A stretch of DNA of 64,000 nt from Phocoena phocoena (Eukaryota > Chordata > Mammalia > Artiodactyla > Phocoenidae): NCBI RefSeq assembly GCF_963924675.1, contig NC_089220.1, forward strand, positions 169,680,761-169,744,760, read 5' to 3'. A program made the translations under genes and the position numbers. Shown here piece after piece: positions 32,286 through 44,177 of this stretch; the stretch's first letter is position 1; each line of letters starts with the position of its first letter. The notes under the pieces are model-generated. The model did not search any database. It was given only the letters and a program-made list of their open reading frames with translations, and was not told where the DNA came from.

Positions 32286-32743
32286 GAATATTACTCAGCC
32301 ATAAAAAGAATGAAATTCTGCCATCTGCAACAACATGGACGGACCTGGAGAGTATTATGCTTAGTGAAATAAGTCAGACAGAGAAAGACAAATACCATAT
32401 GATATCACTTACATGTGAAATCTAAAATCTGACACCAATGAACTTATCTATGAAACAGAAACAGACTCACAGACATAGAGAACAGACTTGTGGTTGCCAA
32501 GGGGGAGAGGGTGTGGTAGAGGGATGGAGTGGGAGTTTGGGGTTAGTAGATGTAAGCATTTATATAGAGAATGGACAGACAACAAGGTCCTACTGTATAG
32601 CACAGAGAACTATATTCAGTATCCTGTAATAAACCATAATGGAAAAGAATATATATCTGTGCATAACTGAATCACTTTGCTGTACAGTAGAAATTAACAC
32701 ACTGTAAATCAACTATACTTCAATAAAATAAATTAAAAAAAAA
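31915..32743 (+). mobile_element. L1 3' fragment (ORF2 end and 3' UTR)
   Basis: ORF2 C-terminal blocks (AATGTTGGCGAGGGTGTGGA, CATAGGATCCAGCAGTCCC, a CATCAACAGATGAATGGATA block) run into a 3' UTR (a GTGGTTGCCAAGGGGGAGAGG block, GGTCCTACTGTATAGCACAG, TGTAAATCAACTATACTTCA, ATAAAATAAATT). It holds a (CA)n array at 32233-32282 at the same L1 position as the arrays at 21.9 and 23.7 kb. The coding frame is broken. Confidence 0.9.
32233..32282. repeat. (CA)n microsatellite inside an L1
   Basis: About twenty-five CA units within the ORF2 C-terminal region. Confidence 0.95.
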
Positions 32744-32749
32744 GAAGTC

Positions 32750-32880
32750 ATGACACAAACACACACATGCACACATACACACAAAGGAATATTACTCAGC
32801 CATAAAAAAGAATGAAAAATTTTTTGCAACCTGGAGAGTACTATGCATAGTGCAATAAGTCAGACAGAGAAAGACGAAAC
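32750..32880 (+). mobile_element. Second, partial L1 ORF2-end fragment
   Basis: An impure CA-rich tract (ACACACATGCACACATACAC) is followed by AGGAATATTACTCAGCCATA and AATAAGTCAGACAGAGAAAG. These repeat the L1 segment seen about 500 bp upstream, here as a separate short copy. Confidence 0.75.
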
Positions 32881-35860
32881 ACTGTGCAACGTGCTTCCTT
32901 GCAGTCCCTGGAACAAAACCTGCAGTATCTCTGCAGTCTGCCTGTACCTAGGAGGTGGCTGAGGTGTGAGGTGGGGGCTTTGGAAAGACTTGGAAATCTT
33001 CTGTGTTGTTTGACAGCTAAATTGTTAGGTCTTCGCTGGGCAAGTGAGGAAACGACAGCAGAGAGATTCAAGGGCTCTGAGGCAGGGCCACAGCGGCAGA
33101 AGAGGCAGGGGAAAGCACAGAGCAGCTGAGATGTCCCCAGACCTCCGATTCCTTCTCCACCACCTCTGATACGGATCACACCGTGCTTCCCAGGAGAGGG
33201 GATCGCTTCTCCCATCTCCCTCCCTTCCGTCCATCTCTGGGCGAGATGGGACAAGTTGCAGCAAAGGCCGCCAGAATGCATAGCTCTGTCCCCCGAATCC
33301 TCCTGCACCCTCTCCTTATTATGGAGGACGGGGTGCCCTTGGTATCACTGCACAGAGAAAGGGGGGCTGTCACAGTCACTGGGGAGCAAGTCGTGAGAAC
33401 ATGCAGCCTGTTTTAGAATTAAGAACACCCACCCCTGGATGTGTAAAAAGTCGTACAGCCCAAATAATCATTTCTCACCTCTAGACGTGACCTCCTGCCC
33501 CAAAGGGAGGCACGCTGAGATCTGCGTAGCGCAGGGAAAGATGAATAATAGAGATTCACCAAATGCGCGAGTACTTGAAATGAGCCACATGCCAAAAGTC
33601 AATCTGTGAGTTAGCGGCGGAAAAACAAAACAACACCCAGATTTGTTAACGCCCCGATTCCCGTGAAGCCACCCCTCCCAGATGGCCAGCCCTCTCTCCA
33701 TCTCCACACTCTCTTAGGGGGTGGGGTGAGGGTGAGGGCAGTGGGTACGCATGTGCGTGGGTTTTATAAACACAATTATTCACATTTTGCTGACCTGCAC
33801 CGTGCGTTAAGCTCGTCTTTATCCCTCGCCTTTCTCATCCCTCTTGAGCAGAGATGCTAAACCAGCACCCCACAGTTCCCACCCGTCTCCCAAGGCTCCC
33901 TTCTGCCAACACTGCCTTGTGCTACCTTAGAGAGTTGGTGGAAACGAGTTTGTAAAGGGATCAAAGAAGCAAATAACTCAGCAGTCACACACACACAAAA
34001 AACAAAGCTGCAATGTCAACCTTCCAGAGGCTCGTTCCTGGGAGGGGAGGAGATGCACCGTCTTCCTCTCTTAAAAGTTCCTTCCTCGTCCTCCACGCAA
34101 TCCCATAAGGCTGTCCTTTCGGCACAACAAAGTCAGCCAAATATTGGCCATTTCAGTCGTTCCAAGCAGTACATTTAAAGGCCGCTTAAAATTAACATCA
34201 AGGGAGAATGGGGCACAGAAACGGAAGGGTGGGCATGGAAGGAGGGTAAGGTAGGGGAGGGGGGGCAAAGAAGGGGATACCGCTAGGCAACCAGAGCCTG
34301 GACCCCAACTGCCTGGGAGCTGGCTTCCCCTCCTCGCCCTGTGGCCGGCTGAGCTGTCTGCTCCTGGAGCTGTGTGCGCGTGTATGTTGGGATGCGTGTC
34401 TGGGTGGGGTCCCTGGATGATCGCATCAATCTGCCGTATCCTGACCCTCCTCTGTCACAGCCCCGCCAGGAGACTGGGATTCTCCTTTGTTGTCAAGCAC
34501 AGCAGAGTTCACCAACTTTTCCAGAAAGGTCCTTGATGCAGAAGGGAGGAGGTACAGGTCCCTCCCTCTTCTTGCCAAAGGGGGAAACTCGTTAGCTGCT
34601 TGTGGCTCCCAAGGGTATACTTTAAGGACTATTTCTTATTTCTCCAAGCCACTAAATGAGTTTTTGATTCCATGTAGAGTGACCATTCGTACCATTATGT
34701 TCGCCACCTCTAATCTATACTTTAACATCTATTTGCTTCACCATGTGCCTTTAAGATGTTACATATTATCAGCCACCCCCAGGGGCTGGAAAGACATCTG
34801 TCTGGCTCATTTGGGGGAGTGCCCAGCTTTGCAGCGAGAAGCTTGATAAATGGTGACGGTGATCACGGTGACGTCTGAGGTCAGCCCAGAGCAGTGCTGC
34901 TTGACTCCCTCTCTGGCTCGTTTTATGAGGTGGGCTGGTGGCCTGGGAGGTCCCGGACAGAAGGTTCATCACACCCTGGGCCCTCGGTCTGCTCCCAGAT
35001 TCTGCACAGGGCTTCCCACCACTGGCTGAGACTGTACCTCCTGGTGACTTCAGACCAGACAGGAGCAGATGGCCGAGGCAGCTCACGCTTCAGCAGATGG
35101 GCCAGCGAGTGGAGCAGACCACCCTTCTCGGTGGAGAAGATACAGAATCAACTCTGTATATTTCTTTTCTTGGCAAAGTGTGTTCTGGGGGAATTCCTGG
35201 CTTCCTTGGTAGAGAACAATCCTTTGTATTTTTACAGAAGAACGTGATAAACCACGGAAGTAGCTGAGGATGGGGGGGTGAGCGTATATGCCTGTGTATG
35301 TGGGTATGTGTGCACATGCAGACAACCCAGGGCTGTTCACTTATTCCATGCAGCACTAACAGAGCTCCAGGTTTTCTAAAAAAGTCATATCCAGCTTGTA
35401 TTTTTTAAGCCCATTATAGGTAAGAATATTTACTTTGCCTTCAGTGCTGCTTTATTCAGAGCTCATATTAACTTACTTAACCTTTAAGCCAGTACCACTA
35501 GCATCTTTGTCAGGCAGAGAAAAGTGATGACAAGGCAGGAATTATTTAATCTGCTGCTGCCTAAGTGTCTTCCACACCTGATACCCTCAGGCTTCAACAC
35601 GATGCAGAAACTCTTCGTCATGTGTCAAATCTGTACATCTTCACTATATCGATTAGAAACTGAGTTCAAACAGACGAAATGACCCAGGGAAGCCTGTCTT
35701 CAGTTCTTGACCTGAGATGAGGTTTTAAGTCTTTAATTCCGGTAATTTATGAAGCTGGTGTTGGGGCCAACACGGCAGCCACATTATACACGAACTACCT
35801 CACATCTCAGATATTTATCGTATATACTTCTTACTTGTGCAGTGAAAGAGAACAGGCTGA
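32881..35860. other. 3 kb repeat-poor stretch, no gene recognised
   Basis: I find no interspersed repeat here, only a CACACACACACAAAAAAC run near 33990. Base composition is moderately GC-rich in 32900-33350 and 34260-35110. Open frames up to 155 codons occur on both strands at 32841-33416 and 34769-35267, but they overlap one another and carry no domain, so I do not call them genes. Confidence 0.45.
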
Positions 35861-35864
35861 AACA

Positions 35865-36045
35865 TCAGAGGATCAATGTTCCAGCTGCATATACTACTCT
35901 GTGACCTTGAGCAAGTTAATCGACCTTTCTGAATTTCTGTTTCCTCACCTGAGTTAGCATCTTCTTTACACAGTTAATGTGGAGATTAAATGAGATACGC
36001 TCCAGAGAAACTCTACTGTGAAGAACTGTCAAGTGCCATCATTAT
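35865..36045 (+). mobile_element. MIR SINE
   Basis: CTCTGTGACCTTGAGCAAGT, a TTTCTGTTTCCTCACCTGAG block and GTGGAGATTAAATGAGATAC are in MIR order. Confidence 0.7.
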
Positions 36046-36149
36046 TGTGGAGGACATCCAGTAGGAAATCTGGATAACCTTAAGTCTATTAGGGTCATAA
36101 TTTTTGCTCTTACTTAAATGATCTACTCTTAATCCTTCAAAGATTGCTG

Positions 36150-37419
36150 AAAAACTGGAGAAATGGGGAGGAGTCAAGATGGTGGTGTGGGAAGACATGG
36201 AGTTCAGGTCTCCCTACAACTAGGGCACCTGCCAAACGCTGGCGGGGGAACCTCGACACCCAAGGAGATGGGAGGAAGCCCCAAGCGAACCTGCTGGACA
36301 TGCGGGGACTGAGCGGGGAGGAGAAGTGGAGGCCGGACAGGACCAGAGCCCCTGAGGGGTGGTTGAGATGGGGGACGGGTCCCAAGCCTGGAAACACCCT
36401 CAGGGGCTCAGATCTGGGGAGAGTGTACCCAGCGTATCCCCTACCCAATCGGCCGGGGAAGTCTGCCTGGCTCTCGGGCCAGGTCCTAGGCCCTCAGTGG
36501 TCCCCTCTGGGCTGCAATGGTCCTGGGGGCATAGGCAGGAGGCCGGGGAAGAACAGGAGGGGCAGGTGGGAGGGGCCTTCCAGGAGAGGAGCAGAGGGCG
36601 TTTGCCCCACCCACTCAGGCCGGGGAAGACTGCTGGGCTCCCAGGCTGGGTGCCCTGCCTTCCAACCCTGCCCCCCCACAGGCCACATGGGACCTGGGGA
36701 CATAGGAGGGAGGTGGGGGTGGGGGGGTGGAGGAGAGCAGGAGAGGCAGGTGGGAGGGGCCCTCCAGGACAGGAGGAGGGGGAGAGGAGTGGAGGGCCTT
36801 TCCTGCCCTCTGAGACCAGAGGCGGGAGGCAAGCCTGGGTCCCTTCTGGTCCGTTGAGCCTAAGTTCCACCCTCCACACCCGCCCAGGGCCTTTTCCAGT
36901 CCTGTGGGTTGTAAGCATAGGCCCCACCCACCACCCCTGCTTAGGCCCCGCCCTCCACAGCCAAGGTCTTTTCCACCTTTTTTTTTTTAACTATTATGGT
37001 TCTGTTTTACCTTCCGGTTGTTGATTCTTATATTCTTTCTAACATATCTGTTAGTTTCCTAGTCTAATTTTATTTTCTACTTTGTTATTGTTCTCTTTTT
37101 TTTTTCTTTTTTTTTTTTGCTGCCCTCTGTGGCTGGCGGGATCATGGTTCACGAGCCAGGGGTCAGGCCAAAGCTCCTGCGGTAGGAGCTCTGAGTCCGA
37201 ACCACTGGACTAACAGAGAACCTCAGACCCCAGGAAATATTCTTCGGAGTGAGGTCTCCCGGAGGTCCTCATCTTGGCACCAAGACCCAGCTCTACCCAA
37301 CAGCTTACAAACTCCAGTGTTGGAAGCCTCAGGCCAAACAACCAGTAAGACAGGAACACAATCCCACTCATCAAAAAAAAAAAAAAAAAAAAAAAGGAGA
37401 CAGCAAAAAAATATGTCAG
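36150..37419 (+). promoter_or_regulatory. L1 5' UTR (internal promoter region)
   Basis: The first 0.75 kb is GC-rich. A segment starting CCCTACCCAATCGGCCGGGG (36438) is repeated, diverged, from CCCACCCACTCAGGCCGGGG (36606), giving a tandem period near 167 bp. Long open frames of 237 and 221 codons on the plus strand and 175 on the minus strand come from this composition and repetition and show no known domain. From 36975 the UTR is AT-rich. A 23-base A run lies at 37373-37395, just before ORF1. Confidence 0.75.
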
Positions 37420-38298
37420 ATGAAGGAGCAATGTAAAATCCTACAAGACCAAATAAATGAAGAGGAAATAGGCAATCTACCTGAAAAAGAATTTAGAGTA
37501 ATGATAGTAAAGATGATCCAGAATCTCAGAAACAGAATGGAGGCACGGATTGAGAAAATACAAGAAATGTTTAACAAATATATAGAAGAACTAAAGAACA
37601 AACAAACAGAGATGAACAACAAAATAACTGAAATGAGAAATATACTAGAAGGAATCAATAACAGAATAACTGAGGCAGAAGAACAAATAAGTGAGCTGGA
37701 AGACAAAATGGTGGAAATAACTACCAAGGAACAGAATAAAGAAAAAAGAATGAAAAGAATTGAAGACAATCTCACAGACATCTGAGACAACACTAAACGT
37801 ACCAACATTCGAATTATATGGGTCCCAGAAGAAGAAGAGAAAAAGAAAGGGTCTGAGAAAATATTTGAAGAGACTATAGTGGAAAACTTCCCTAACATGG
37901 GAAAGGAAATAGTCACCCAAGTCCAGGAAAAACAGAGAGTCCCATACAGGGTAAACCCTAGGAGAAACACACGAAGACACATATTAATCAAACTAATAAA
38001 AATTAAATTCAAAGAAAAAATATTAAAAGCAGCAAGAGAAAAACAAAAAATAACGTACAAAGGAATCCCCATAAGGTTATCAGCTGACTTTTCAGCAGAA
38101 AGTCTGCAGACCAGAAGGGAGCAGCAGGATACACTTAAAGTGATGAAAGAGAAAAACCTACAACCAACATTACTCTAGCCAGCAAGGAACTCACTCAGAT
38201 TCGATGGAGAAATCAAAAGCTTTACCGACAAGCAAAAGCTAAGAGAATTCAGCACCACCAAACCAGCTTTACAGCAAACGCTAAAGACACTTCTTTAG
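37420..38298 (+). pseudogene. L1 ORF1p pseudogene
   Basis: ORF1 encodes the RNA-binding chaperone that coats L1 RNA. From the Met at 37420 one sees the coiled-coil region (roughly codons 20-115, with repeats such as NRMEARIEKIQEMF and ITEAEEQISELEDK). The RRM-like part (TNIRIIWVPEEEE, then IVENFPNMGKE) and the C-terminal domain (RPVPYR-like QRVPYRVNPRRNT, then ITYKGIPIRLSADFS and REFSTTKPALQQTLK) follow in one frame. Two in-frame stops interrupt it: TGA at 37783-37785 (codon 122) and TAG at 38176-38178 (codon 253). There is no frameshift. The natural end is the TAG at 38296-38298. About 290 codons is somewhat shorter than usual for ORF1, so the start may lie further upstream. Confidence 0.9.
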
Positions 38299-38353
38299 GT
38301 GGGAAACACAAGAGAAGAAAACCCACAAAAACAAACCAAAAACAATTAAGAAA

Positions 38354-41300
38354 ATGGTAATAGGAACATACATAGCAATAATAACCTTGAATGTAAATGG
38401 ATTAAATGCCCTAACCAAAAGACACAGCCTGGCTGAATGGATACAAAAACAAGACCCATATATATGCTGTCTACAAGAGACCCACTTCAGACCTAGGAAA
38501 ACATAGAGTCTGAAAGTGAGGGGATGGAAAAAGATATTCCATGCAAATGGAAATCAAAAGAAAGCTGGAGTAGCAATACTCATATCAGATAAAATAGACT
38601 TTAAAATAAAGACTGTTACAAGAGACAAGGAAGGACACTACATAATGATCAAGAGATCAATCCAAGAAGATATAATAATTATAAATGTTTACGCATGCAA
38701 CGTAGGAGCACCTCAATACATAAGGCAAATGCTAACAACCATGAAAGAGGAAATCAACAGTAACACAATAATATAGTAGGGGAATTTAACATGCCACTTT
38801 CACCAATGGACAGATCATCCAAACAGAAAATAAATAAGGAAACACAAGCTTTAAATGACACAACAGACCAAACAGTTTTAATTGACATTTATAGAACATT
38901 CCACCCGAAAGTGGAAGAATGCACTTTCTTCTCAAGTGCACGTGGAACATTCTCCAGGACAGATCACATCTTGGGTCACAAATCAAGCCTTGGAAAATTT
39001 AAGAAAATTGAAATTGTATCAAGCATCTTTTCTGACCACAATGCTATGAGACTGGAAATCAATTACAGGAGAAAACCTGTAAAAAACACAAATACATGGA
39101 GGCTAAACAGCGTGCTACTAAATAACCAAGAGATCACTGAAGAAATCAAAGAAGAAATAAAAAGTACACAGAAACAAGTGACAACGAAAACATGATGACC
39201 CAAAACCTATGGGACACAGCAAAAGCAGTTCTAAGAGGGAAGTCTATAGCAATTCAATCTCACCTCAAGAAACAAGAACTATCTCAAATAAACAATCTAA
39301 CCCTACACCTAAAGCAACTAGAGAAAGAAGAATAAAGAAAACCCAAAATCAGTAGAAGGAAAGAAATCATAAAGATCAGAGCAGATATAAATGAAATAGA
39401 AACAAAGAAAACCATAGCAAAGATCAATAAAACTAAAAGCTGGTTCTTTGAGAAGATAAACAAAATTGATAAACCCTTAGCCAGACTCATCAAAAAAAAA
39501 AGGGAGAGGACGCAAATCAATAAAATTAGAAATGAAAAGGAGAAATCACAACTGACACCGCAGAAATACAAAGGATTATAAGAAACTACTACAAACAACT
39601 ATATGTCAATAAAATGGACAACCACGAAGAAATGGACAAATTCTTGGATACGTACACTTTTCTAAGACTGAATCAGGAAGAATTAGAAAATATAAACAGA
39701 CCTATCACAGGTAATGAAATTGAAACTGCAATTAAAAATCTTCCAACAAACAAAAGTCCAGGACCAGATGGCTTCACAGGCGAATACTATCAAACATTTA
39801 GTGAAGAGCTAACACCAATCCTTCTCAAACTCTTCCAAAAAACTGCAGAGGGAGAAACACTCCTAAATTCATTCTATGAAGTCACCATCACCCTGATACC
39901 AAAATCAGAAAAAGATATCACAAAAAAAGAAAATTATAGACCAATATCACTGATGAACATAGATGCAAAAATCCTGAACAAAAAATACTAGCAAACAGAA
40001 TCCAACAGCACATTAAAAGGATCATACACCATGATCAAGTGGGATTTATCCCAGGGACGCAAGGATTCGTCAATATACGCAAATCAATCAATGTGATACA
40101 CCACATTAACAAATTAAGGAATAAAAACCATATGATCATCTCAATAAGTGCAGAAAAAGCTTTTGACAAAATTCAACAATCATTTATGATAAAAACTCTC
40201 CAGAAAATGGGCATAAAGGGAAACTACCTCAACATAATAAAGGCCATATATGACAAACCCACAGCCAACATCATACTCGATGGTGAAAAACTGAAAGCAT
40301 TTCCACTAAGATCAGGAACAAGACAAGGATGTCCACTCTCACCACTCTTATTCAACATACTTTTGGAAGTCCTAGCCACAGCAATCAGAGAAGAAAAAGA
40401 AATAAAGGAATCCAAATCGGAAAAGAAGAAGTAAAAATTTCACTGTTTGCAGATGGCATTATACTATATATAGAAAATCCTAAAGATGCTACCAGAAAAC
40501 TACTAGAACTAAACAATGAACTCGGTAAGGTTGCAGGATACAAAATTAATGCACAGAAATCTCTGGCATTCCTATATACTAACAACGAAAAATCAGAAAG
40601 AGAAATTACGGAAACAATCCCCCTTACCATCGCAACAAAAAGAATAAAATACCTAGGAATAAACCTACCAAAGGAGGCGAAAGACTTGTACTCAGAAAAC
40701 TATAAAACACTGATCAAAGAAATCAAAGATGATACAAACAGAGGGAGAGATATACCATGTTCTTGGATTGGAAGAATCAATATTGTGACAATGACTATAC
40801 TACCCAAAGCAATCTACAGATTCAATGCAATCCCTATCAAACTACCAGTGGCATTCTTCACAGAATTAGAACAAAAAATTTTACAATTTTTATGGAAACC
40901 CAAAAGACCCCGAATAGCCAAAGCAATCTTGAGAAAGAAAAATGGAGCTGGAGGAATCAGGATCCCCGACTTCAAACTGCACTACAAAGCTACAGTAATC
41001 AAGACAGTAAGGTACTGGCACAAAAACAGAAATATTGATCAATGGAACAGGATAGAAAGCCCAGAGATAAACCCACACACATATGGCCACCTAATTTACG
41101 ACAAAGGAGGCAAGACCATACAATGGAGAAAAGAGCCTCTTCAATAAGTGGTGCTGGGAAAACTGGACAGCTACATGTAAAAGAATGAAATTAGAACACT
41201 CCCTAACACCATACACACAAAAAAACTCAAAATGGATTAAAGACCTAAATGTAAGACCAGACACTATAAAACTCTTAGAGGAAAACATAGGAAAAACAAT

Positions 41301-42193
41301 CTTTGACATAAGCCACAGTAAGATCTTTTATGACCCACCTCCTAGAGTAATGAAAATAAAAATAAACAAATAGGACCTTAAAAGGTGAACAAATGAAACT
41401 TAAAAGCTTTTGCACAGCAAAGGAAACCATAAACAAGACGAAAAGACAACCCTCAGAATGGGGGAAAATATTTGCAAATGAAACAATGGACAAAGGATTA
41501 ATCTCCAAAATATACAAAGAGCTCATGGAGCTCAATATCAAAAAAACAAATAATCCAATTAAAAAATAGGTGGAAGAGCTAAATAGAAATTTCACTAAAG
41601 AAGACATACAGATGGCCAAGAGGCACATGAAAAGATGCTCAACATCACTAACTATAAGAGAAATGTAAATCAAAACTACAATGTGGTATCACCTCACACC
41701 GGTCAGAACGGCCATTATCAAAAAATCTAGAAACAATAAATGCTGGAGAGGGTGTGGAGAAAAGGGAACCCTCCTGCACTGTCAGTGGGAATGTAAATTG
41801 ATACAACCACTATGGAGAACAGTATGGAGGTTCCTTAAAAAACTAAAAATAGAACTACCATACGACCCAGCAATCCCACTACTGGACATACACCCTGAGA
41901 AAACCATAATTCAAAAAGAGACATACACCACAATGTTCATTGCAGCACTATTTACAATAGCCAGGACATGGAACCAACCTGAATATCCATTGACAGATGA
42001 ATGGATAAAGATGTGGCACATATATACAATGGAATATTACTCAGCCATGAAAAGGAACGAAATTGAGTTATTTGTAGTGAGGTGGATGGAAGTAAGTCAG
42101 AAAGAAAAACAAATACCGTATGCTAATGCATATGTATGGAATCCTAAAAAACCAAAAATGGTACTGATGAACCTAATGTCAGGGCAGGAATAA
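38354..42193 (+). pseudogene. L1 ORF2p pseudogene (endonuclease-reverse transcriptase)
   Basis: ORF2 encodes the enzyme that nicks target DNA and reverse-transcribes L1 RNA there. The order is as expected: endonuclease (LNVNGLN, CLQETHF, later SDHNAM), reverse transcriptase ([21 protein letters not shown]) and a C-terminal zinc-knuckle-like C-x3-C-x7-H-x4-C (CWRGC...HCQWEC). Lesions seen: TAG at 38504-38506 (codon 51); a 2-bp insertion in the ATAT tract near 38770; a frame change near 39180-39195; TAA or frame changes near 39330-39600 and at 39991; a 1-bp deletion near 40411; and a frameshift near 41130. Three catalytic positions are altered: endonuclease GDFN reads GEFN (38782-38784), RT motif A IDAEKAFD reads ISAEKAFD (40147-40149), and FADD reads FADG (40455-40457). 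It ends at TAA 42191-42193. Confidence 0.92.
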
Positions 42194-42511
42194 AGACGAA
42201 GACACAGAGAATGGACTTGAGGACATGGAGAGGGGAAATGGTAAGCTGGAAAGAAGTGAGAGAGTGGCATGGACATATATACACTACCAAATGTAAAATA
42301 GATAGCTAGTGGGAAGTAGCTACACAGGGAGATCGGGTCGGTGCTTTGTGACCACCTAGAGGGTGGGATAGGGAGGGTGGGAGGGAGATGCAAGAGGGAG
42401 GGGATATGGGGACACATGTATGCATATGGTTGATTCACTTTGTTGTACAACAGAAACTAACACAGTATTGTGAAGCAATTATACTCCAATGAAGATCTAT
42501 TTTAAAAAAAA
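42194..42511 (+). other. L1 3' UTR and A tail
   Basis: The 3' UTR contains the purine-rich GGGATAGGGAGGGTGGGAGG tract and the terminal TGTACAACAGAAACTAACAC and ATACTCCAATGAAGATC blocks, then an A11 tail. Confidence 0.85.
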
Positions 42512-42522
42512 AAAGATCGCTG

Positions 42523-43630
42523 TCCAACAGAAATATCATGGGAGCCCAATAGGAAATTGTAACGTTTTTAGTAGCCAAATGAAACAAGGAACAAGAAATA
42601 GGTGAGATTAATTTTAATTATGTATTTTCTTTCACCTCACCCCAAATATTCATTTCAACATGGAATCATCGATATGAAAATCATTAATAAGGTATTTTCC
42701 TTTTATTTAAAAAATATGAAGCTTCAAAATCTGGTGCATATTTCACACTCACAGCCCATCTTAATTGGGACTGGCCACATTTCAAGGGCTCCAATGTACT
42801 CTTCAGTGTAGCTTTAAATCTCTCCTGATGTTTCTGTCCCACTGGTTTTCTCAAGATTAGGGACACCATGTAACTTAGAACAATAGTTTAGCTACTCTCT
42901 TTAATACTCTTGAAAAACACTGACTTGTTGAAGTTTGTTCCATTTCTCAGAATCACAGGACACTTTGTTCCTCTATTTTAATGAGGTAGATAGTTATAAA
43001 TGTGCTGCCAATGGCCACTTAGAGATGGGGTTAGAGAGACACGGTAATCCTAGGATCTGCCCCACATCACAGCTCCCACTGTGGCAGAGTTGCGGGGACG
43101 GAGAGGACTCTGATTTGCTCTGTCATCAAAGGGAAGAAATTCTGCCAACAGAGCATAATACCCACTCATCTAAAGTGCTGGGAAAGGGCTTTAAAAAACA
43201 GGTCTGTTTTTCTTGCACTGGCCTTTCTTCCTGGAGGACAGGATCTCATATAGTATCATAAGCCTCAAGAGACCCTAATAAGGAAGGACCACACCTCAGG
43301 CATTCCAATCTAGCGAAAATCTATTCTATTTTTAAAAAACCCAAGAGAAAGGGCCCAGAATCTTCCCATTTATGGCTTCCAGTTCTCCACCAACCGACCC
43401 TCATTGTCAGGAAATTCTTCTCCATCTTAATGCAATGACTCTTACTAAGGCTAAAGCACATTTCCCTTTCTTTGCTTCCAAAATGCTCCCTTAAACACCC
43501 ATTCAGGTCAGAAAAAAAGTGAAGAAAGTCATTTTAAAGGAATAGCTGTATGCAGAGCAGACGTGAGAAGTTCAGTTTAATACAAAACATGCATGGCACC
43601 CTCTTGTCTGGTTATGGAAGCATCAAGAAG
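42523..43630. other. 1.1 kb without a recognised gene or repeat
   Basis: No identifiable feature beyond short open frames. Confidence 0.45.
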
Positions 43631-43985
43631 AGGTTGATTGAGAGACGTACACGATGGCGGCCTCTCTCATTCTGAGGCAGGCTTTTTCGAGTACACTTCT
43701 AATTGGTTGAAAGTTTTGGGCAACAGCGCAAACGCCATTGTCTCCGGGTTGGATGGGAGTGTGATGCAGCTGAACGAAGTCCAAACGGATGACCAAAGTT
43801 GAAGGCTTGACTTGTTACTGAATGACATCCTTGTGTCACAGCATCGTTCCAGCTGTCCTTAAGTGCAATTTAAGGACTTGGGGAGTTACATGGTAATGTC
43901 ATGGTGTGGATTTCGGGATAAGCCTTTCAAATACTAAATTCCCGTACGTGCACTCCTGACCTTTGCTCTTTCCCCTGTACAGGTA
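43631..43985 (+). promoter_or_regulatory. Weak promoter-like patch
   Basis: ACGATGGCGGCC at about 43650 matches the core of a YY1-type downstream promoter motif. An inverted CCAAT box (ATTGG) lies about 50 bp on, and several CpGs follow in an otherwise AT-rich area. A reading frame from the ATG (MAASLILRQAFSSTLLIG) stops after 18 codons. It could be a decayed 5' end of a processed gene copy or a minor promoter; I cannot identify it. Confidence 0.2.
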
Positions 43986-44177
43986 ATGTGGGATTTACTC
44001 AAGGTCAACAGGAATTTGGATGTGCAGATTCCACTACGTAATCTCAAACGGCTTTACAATAAGCCTTCGATGTTGGGATTATCGCCATTGTGCTCTGTCA
44101 CCCAGAGAAGGGAAATGCTTCCATTCAGAGTGGCCAGGTCTGCACCGGTGCAGGAAACAATCTCTGTGGTTGTCTAG

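Larger units (their letters stand above)
36150..42511 (+). mobile_element. Full-length L1 retrotransposon (about 6.4 kb), inactive
   Basis: This is a complete L1: a GC-rich 5' UTR that includes GGGGAGGAGTCAAGATGGTG near its start, ORF1, ORF2, a 3' UTR and an A tail. An 11-bp target duplication flanks it, AAAGATTGCTG (36139-36149) and AAAGATCGCTG (42512-42522), with one mismatch. Full-length L1 copies carry their own promoter in the 5' UTR. Both frames here contain stops and frameshifts and key catalytic residues are changed, so the copy cannot move. The single mismatch in the duplication and the scattered lesions suggest moderate age. No other element is inserted in it. Confidence 0.95.

Noticed and set aside
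32841..33308. 155-codon minus-strand frame
   Set aside because: Its 3' end runs into an L1 fragment and it shows no recognisable protein features.
36144..37024. Long open frames over the L1 5' UTR considered as a host gene
   Set aside because: The region lies between the L1 target duplication and ORF1 and belongs to the L1.
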